DNA of 34,441 nt. It comes from Phycisphaerales bacterium. Lineage in GTDB: Bacteria > Planctomycetota > Phycisphaerae > Phycisphaerales > SM1A02. The stretch is taken from the NCBI GenBank assembly GCA_014238205.1, contig JABABM010000001.1, positions 140,850 through 175,290 on the forward strand. The letters run 5' to 3'. The position numbers and the translations under genes are program-made. The notes under the pieces are model-generated. The model was given only the letters and a program-made list of their open reading frames with translations, did not search any database and was not told the origin of the DNA. Positions 26,198-34,441 of this stretch are shown here, piece after piece. How positions within the stretch are numbered: the stretch's first letter is position 1; every line of letters starts with the position of its first letter.

Positions 26198-27484
26198 ATG
26201 CTTAGGTCCGTCGCCTTACTCATCACGGTCATCTTCACTGGCCACCTGTCCGCCGACCTTGAGACGATCCCAGACAACACCCCAGACAACATTGGGGACG
26301 CCACAAAGGCGATCGATTCCGCCATGCGGCAATTTATGTGGCGTCATGGAGTGCCTGGGGCTGCAGTTGCTGTCGCTGTTGATGGCGAAGTCGTCTATGA
26401 CAACGGATTCGGTTGGTCAGATGTCGAGAATAAAATTCCTGTGACCCCAACATCTCGATTTCGTATTGGCAGTATCACAAAGCCATTCACAGCAGTAGCG
26501 ATCCTGCAACTCATCGAACAGGGCAAGTTGTCGCTGGATGACAACCCGTTTGATGTGATTGGAATGGGTGATCGAATACGTGCCCCGGAAGCAGATCCAC
26601 AACTCCGAAACATCACAATCGAGCAATGCCTCTCACATACCACAGGATTTGGACATCGTGAGCTTGGTGATGATCCAATGTTTCAGGAAGATCATCTAAT
26701 CAGGATTCTGGATTTGCAATCGCGTCCGAAGAACACTGATCTCGCGCAATACCTGACAACGCAAACGTTGGCAAAGAGGCCAGGCACCTACTTCGACTAC
26801 TCAAATGCGGGCTACACACTCTTAGAAATAGTCCTAGAGCAGATCACCGAGCACTCGTACGAAGTAGTCATTCAGTCGCAGATTGCAGAACCCCTTGGCA
26901 TACCAGATATCAGTATGGGTGGGGCACTCCCTGAAGACCGATTGTCAGATGAAGTTGTTTACTACAGCAGAGACCCAGTACCGAGGACGATTCGGCCGTT
27001 AGATGGATCGGCTAGGGAAGTACCAATTGCGTACTCGTTTCCACCTGTCGTTTTTGGCGGCTCAGGTGGCCTAGTAACTTCAGCCAGTTCACTGGTCAAA
27101 TTTGCAAGTGATCTTGATCGCATGGATCGATCAAAGCTGCTTCAGGAGCAAACCATTCGCAAAATGTGGAGCCCCTCGGCGGCTACCGCTCAATACCACA
27201 GTCAGATCTATCCCCTCGGCGAGGGTTATGGCCTCGGATGGACCGCATTATTGTTACAGGATGGCAGTATTGATGCGGAGCATGGCGGCTTCATGGGGGG
27301 GGCAATGTCATCAAAATTGACCAAGTTCCATGATGGCTGTGTCGTTGCAGTCCTCTTCAATACGAGCGACAGTGCAGCAACAGATTCTCGTCTTGCAGAT
27401 GCCTTTCATGCCGAAATCCTGTTTGCTCATGCTTACCGGCTGGGCAAGATTGCTATGAGTATGAATGAAACCATTCACCCTTAG
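26198..27484 (+). CDS. Serine hydrolase of the beta-lactamase/class C PBP fold
   Basis: The 428-residue protein starts with a signal peptide (cut near HLSA) and has the beta-lactamase-fold catalytic motifs: SITK with Ser92 and Lys95, YSN at 201-203, and HGG at 362-364 in place of KTG. It also has the SHTTGFG segment near 146-152. HGG and the long insert are common in esterases, D-aminopeptidases and uncharacterised serine hydrolases, so antibiotic resistance should not be assumed. Base composition is unusual: two 60-base samples inside the gene are about 47% GC, against about 68% in a sample just upstream, and TTA, CTA, ATA and AGA codons are more frequent. This suggests recent acquisition. 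The preceding GGAG is 12 bases from the ATG, a loose fit. Confidence 0.85.
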   Translation: MLRSVALLITVIFTGHLSADLETIPDNTPDNIGDATKAIDSAMRQFMWRHGVPGAAVAVAVDGEVVYDNGFGWSDVENKIPVTPTSRFRIGSITKPFTAVAILQLIEQGKLSLDDNPFDVIGMGDRIRAPEADPQLRNITIEQCLSHTTGFGHRELGDDPMFQEDHLIRILDLQSRPKNTDLAQYLTTQTLAKRPGTYFDYSNAGYTLLEIVLEQITEHSYEVVIQSQIAEPLGIPDISMGGALPEDRLSDEVVYYSRDPVPRTIRPLDGSAREVPIAYSFPPVVFGGSGGLVTSASSLVKFASDLDRMDRSKLLQEQTIRKMWSPSAATAQYHSQIYPLGEGYGLGWTALLLQDGSIDAEHGGFMGGAMSSKLTKFHDGCVVAVLFNTSDSAATDSRLADAFHAEILFAHAYRLGKIAMSMNETIHP

Positions 27485-27488
27485 TACA

Positions 27489-27519
27489 CCCCCACCCCCA
27501 CCCAAAAACCCACCACCCC
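27489..27519 (-). other. Potential G-quadruplex motif on the minus strand
   Basis: The plus strand has C runs at 27489-27493, 27495-27499, 27501-27503, 27509-27511 and 27516-27519. The minus strand therefore has five G runs of 3-5 bases with loops of 1-5, which meets the usual G-quadruplex pattern. It lies between the stop of the serine hydrolase gene and its terminator. Confidence 0.5.
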
Positions 27520-27523
27520 ACAG

Positions 27524-27553
27524 CACCCCCGTCTTCATGGGGGTGTTGTCTTT
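27524..27553 (+). terminator. Intrinsic terminator of the serine hydrolase gene
   Basis: CACCCCC (27524-27530) pairs with GGGGGTG (27539-27545) around an eight-base loop, followed by TTGTCTTT. It lies 40 bases after the stop codon and is oriented for plus-strand transcripts. Confidence 0.75.
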
Positions 27554-27584
27554 AAACAACAACCCCCCGGGCGATGCCGGGGGG
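27549..27584 (-). terminator. Intrinsic terminator of rpoC
   Basis: On the minus strand CCCCCCGG (27584-27577) pairs with CCGGGGGG (27570-27563) around a six-base loop, then TTGTTGTTTAAA follows. It lies 34 bases past the rpoC stop. The A/T-rich stretch at 27546-27562 is shared with the opposing plus-strand terminator, making a compact two-way terminator. Confidence 0.8.
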
Positions 27585-27617
27585 CTGGGTTGGTTCTTCC
27601 TGGTTGAGGGAGGTGAA

Positions 27618-32078
<4,461 letters not shown>

Positions 32079-32132
32079 GGTGAATCCCGTCTCTCTCGTG
32101 CGAGGATGCCGCGTGGATGCGGCAGTTCAACG

Positions 32133-34441
32133 TCAGAGGAGGCTGCCTCCTTCAACGTGTTCCTTCTCCAGTTCAATGTTCATGCCCAGTCCACGGATCT
32201 CGTGGCAGAGGACATCGAACACCACGGGCATGCCGGCTTCAAGGGCATTGGTGCCTTTCACCATCGAGTCGTAGATCTTCGTGCGACCCTCGACATCATC
32301 ACTCTTGACCGTCAACAGTTCCTGGAGGACATAGGCTGCGCCGTAGCCTTCCAGGGCCCAGACCTCCATCTCGCCGAATCGCTGACCACCCGTGCGGGCC
32401 TTGCCGCCCAGGGGCTGCTGCGTGATGAGCGAGTAGGGGCCCGTTGCTCGGGCATGGATCTTGTCTTCCACGAGGTGGTGGAGCTTGAGCATGTACATGT
32501 AGCCAACCGAGGTGGGCTGGTGGAAGGCTTCGCCCGTTCGACCGTCGTAGAGCTGTACCTTGCCCCCGAATGGGATGTGGGCAAGCAGTTCACGAGGTTC
32601 GCCGGGGTTCTGGCCAGTCTGTTCAAACTCGTCCAGTCGATTCTTGACGTGTTCGTTGGCTTCCTGGATGGCTTCGAGGACCTCTTCCTCGGTCGCTCCG
32701 TCGAATACCGGGGTGATTGCCTGGAAGCCAAGGACCTGCGCGGCCCAGCCAAGGTGCAGTTCAAGCAACTGGCCGACATTCATCCTTGAGGGAACGCCAA
32801 GAGGGTTCAACAGGATGTCGACGGGTGTTCCATCTTCAAGGTGCGGCATGTCCTCCTCGGGAACGATTCGGGAGACCACACCCTTGTTGCCGTGGCGGCC
32901 GGCCATCTTGTCACCGACGGCGATCTGCCGCTTGTTCGCCAGGTAGACCTTGGTCATTTCCAGGACGCCACTGGGCAGTTCGTCACCACGCTTCATGTGC
33001 GCGAGTTTTCGCTGCTTCTCTTCTTCCAGTGCATTGATCCGCGGCCAGAACTGGCCCCAGGTCGTCGTAGCGGTTTCCTTCGCATCCTTGGAACCCTTGA
33101 TCCACTTCTCGTTGAAGTTCTCGATCTGCTCGAGGATGACCTCGGGGATGTCCGAGACACCTACCTTCTGGCGGGTGGCGGGGTCGACCATTTCCGTGCC
33201 GATCTGGTTGTTGATCGCAACGATCATCTGGCGGAAGAGGGCGATCATGCGGCCGTTCATCTCTTCCTCGTAGATCGCGATGTCGTCCTTGAGATTCGCC
33301 TTCTGCTCGTCATTGAGGTGCATGCGTCGAGAGAAGTGACGCGTGCCGATGACGATGCCACTGCTTCCGGCAGGGACTTCAAGTGAGTCGTTCTTCACGT
33401 CCTCGCCAGCACGACCGAAGATCGCGTGGAGCAGCTTTTCCTCGGGGGTCAGCTCCGATTTGCTCTTGGGGCTGACCTTGCCTACGAGGATGTCGCCGGG
33501 GCCGACGCGTGCGCCATGGCGGATGATGCCCCGATCGTCGAGGTTCTTCAACTGCTTCTCGGAGACGTTCGGGATGTCCGGAGTGAACTCCTCGCGACCG
33601 AGTTTCGTGTCCCGGACCTCGACATCGAATGATTCGATGTGGATCGACGTGAAGATGTCGTCCTTGACGAGTCGTTCAGAACAGACGATTGCATCTTCGA
33701 AGTTGTAGCCATCGAAGGTGTTGAAGGCGACAAGGACATTCTTGCCGATGGCCAACTCACCTTCGCGGGTGGAGGCGCCATCAGCCAGGATCTGTCCAGT
33801 CTTGACCTTCTGGCCGAGTGTGACAAGTGGAGTATGGGTCTGGCAGGTCCGCTCGTTGAGCTGCCTGAAGGTCTCCAACTCGTACTCGTCTGCATTGTCG
33901 ATGATGATCTTCTTGGCGTCGACGTAGGTGATGGATCCCCCACGACGTGCCTTCACGAGCATGCCCGAGAACTCGCCGGCTGTTCGTTCCATGCCGGTGC
34001 TTACCAGCGGAGATTCAGCCGTGATCATCGGGACTGCCTGCCGCTGCATGTTCGAACCCATCAGGGCCCGGTTGGCATCATCATGTTCAAGGAAGGGAAT
34101 CATGGCTGCAGAAACGCCGACGATCTGCTTGGGCGAGATGTCGATGTACTGGACCTCGTTCTTCTCGACCATGGAGAGATCGCCACTGAGGCGAGCGAGG
34201 ACCTGCGAGTCGTTGATACGGCCATCCTTGTCGACGACATCGGTCGTCGCCAGGACGGACTTCATTTCCTCATCAGCTCGCAGGTAGGAGACCTTGCCGG
34301 TCGTGCTGCCACCCTGGACTTCCTGGTAGGGAGTGAGGATGAAGCCGTACTCGTCGATGCTTGCATAGATGCCAAGCGAAGCGATGAGGCCGATGTTGGT
34401 TCCCTCGGGCGTTTCGATCGGGCAGATTCGCCCGTAGTGCG
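32133..34441 (-). CDS. rpoB: DNA-directed RNA polymerase subunit beta, C-terminal part (5' end outside window)
   Basis: The frame is open to the right edge of the window, so the ATG at 34265 is internal. The first residues visible read [19 protein letters not shown], the conserved segment just after the rifampicin region; Thr stands where E. coli has Pro in PEGPNIGL. Further on are [22 protein letters not shown], the active-site lysine region [61 protein letters not shown] and the C-terminal clamp. About 768 residues are present, close to the 792 of the matching part of E. coli beta. It is followed by rpoC, the universal order. Confidence 0.98.
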   Translation of the reverse strand, partial: HYGRICPIETPEGTNIGLIASLGIYASIDEYGFILTPYQEVQGGSTTGKVSYLRADEEMKSVLATTDVVDKDGRINDSQVLARLSGDLSMVEKNEVQYIDISPKQIVGVSAAMIPFLEHDDANRALMGSNMQRQAVPMITAESPLVSTGMERTAGEFSGMLVKARRGGSITYVDAKKIIIDNADEYELETFRQLNERTCQTHTPLVTLGQKVKTGQILADGASTREGELAIGKNVLVAFNTFDGYNFEDAIVCSERLVKDDIFTSIHIESFDVEVRDTKLGREEFTPDIPNVSEKQLKNLDDRGIIRHGARVGPGDILVGKVSPKSKSELTPEEKLLHAIFGRAGEDVKNDSLEVPAGSSGIVIGTRHFSRRMHLNDEQKANLKDDIAIYEEEMNGRMIALFRQMIVAINNQIGTEMVDPATRQKVGVSDIPEVILEQIENFNEKWIKGSKDAKETATTTWGQFWPRINALEEEKQRKLAHMKRGDELPSGVLEMTKVYLANKRQIAVGDKMAGRHGNKGVVSRIVPEEDMPHLEDGTPVDILLNPLGVPSRMNVGQLLELHLGWAAQVLGFQAITPVFDGATEEEVLEAIQEANEHVKNRLDEFEQTGQNPGEPRELLAHIPFGGKVQLYDGRTGEAFHQPTSVGYMYMLKLHHLVEDKIHARATGPYSLITQQPLGGKARTGGQRFGEMEVWALEGYGAAYVLQELLTVKSDDVEGRTKIYDSMVKGTNALEAGMPVVFDVLCHEIRGLGMNIELEKEHVEGGSLL

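Noticed and set aside
26198..27484. Calling the serine hydrolase an antibiotic-resistance beta-lactamase
   Set aside because: The SxxK and YSN motifs show the fold, but HGG instead of KTG and the overall layout fit esterase- or peptidase-like relatives equally well.
34266..34441. Non-coding region to the right of an rpoB start at 34265
   Set aside because: Reading the minus strand shows the frame is open to the edge and encodes the conserved [13 protein letters not shown] segment, so rpoB continues past the window.

Overview
The window is about 34 kb of densely packed, GC-rich bacterial chromosome made almost entirely of housekeeping genes. I count 23 coding regions. Two of them run off the ends: the 3' part of rny at the left and the 3' part of rpoB at the right. 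The cell is Gram-negative and diderm: there is an LptD-like outer-membrane barrel, a secretin and several signal peptides. A short division/wall cluster (rsmH - LysM protein - FtsL-like - class B PBP), a secretin with a long glycine linker, a STAS/RsbW-type switch and high-GC codon use together suggest Planctomycetota, most likely Phycisphaerae. That placement is inference from gene content, not from a marker comparison.

Layout. 1-1107 (+): rny end and efp. 1113-7740 (-): one tightly coupled run, in transcription order ribH, nusB, ftsY, lptD-like, mtnP, rsmA, with overlaps or very short gaps. 7818-9726 (+): a UbiA-family membrane protein, a 250-base gap full of inverted repeats, then a degenerate histidine-kinase-type ATPase protein. 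9734-13476 (-): rsmH, a two-LysM membrane protein, an FtsL-like protein and the class B PBP. 13527-13850 (+): a small two-helix membrane protein. 13845-17975 (-): sucA and sucB, E1 and E2 of 2-oxoglutarate dehydrogenase. 18132-20426 (-): priA. 20466-21665 (+): carA, divergent from priA. 21880-26156 (+): a large secretin followed closely by a STAS anti-anti-sigma protein and an RsbW-like kinase. 26198-27484 (+): a beta-lactamase-fold serine hydrolase with clearly lower GC. 27524-27584: two back-to-back terminators between that gene and rpoC. 27618-34441 (-): rpoC and the C-terminal part of rpoB.

How the genes work together. The ribH-rsmA run mixes flavin synthesis, rRNA transcription and maturation (nusB, rsmA), membrane targeting (ftsY), outer-membrane assembly (lptD) and methylthioadenosine salvage (mtnP); coupling of starts and stops suggests one transcript. 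The rsmH cluster is a reduced dcw block. The secretin-STAS-RsbW trio is the part whose biology is least obvious: an outer-membrane channel gene without other secretion genes beside it, tied to a partner-switching module.

Regulation. Several starts (carA, the 13527 gene, rsmA and perhaps rsmH) lack a Shine-Dalgarno sequence and have a TAnnnT hexamer ending 6-7 bases before ATG, the arrangement expected of leaderless transcripts. I saw no tRNA, rRNA, CRISPR array, insertion sequence or attachment site.
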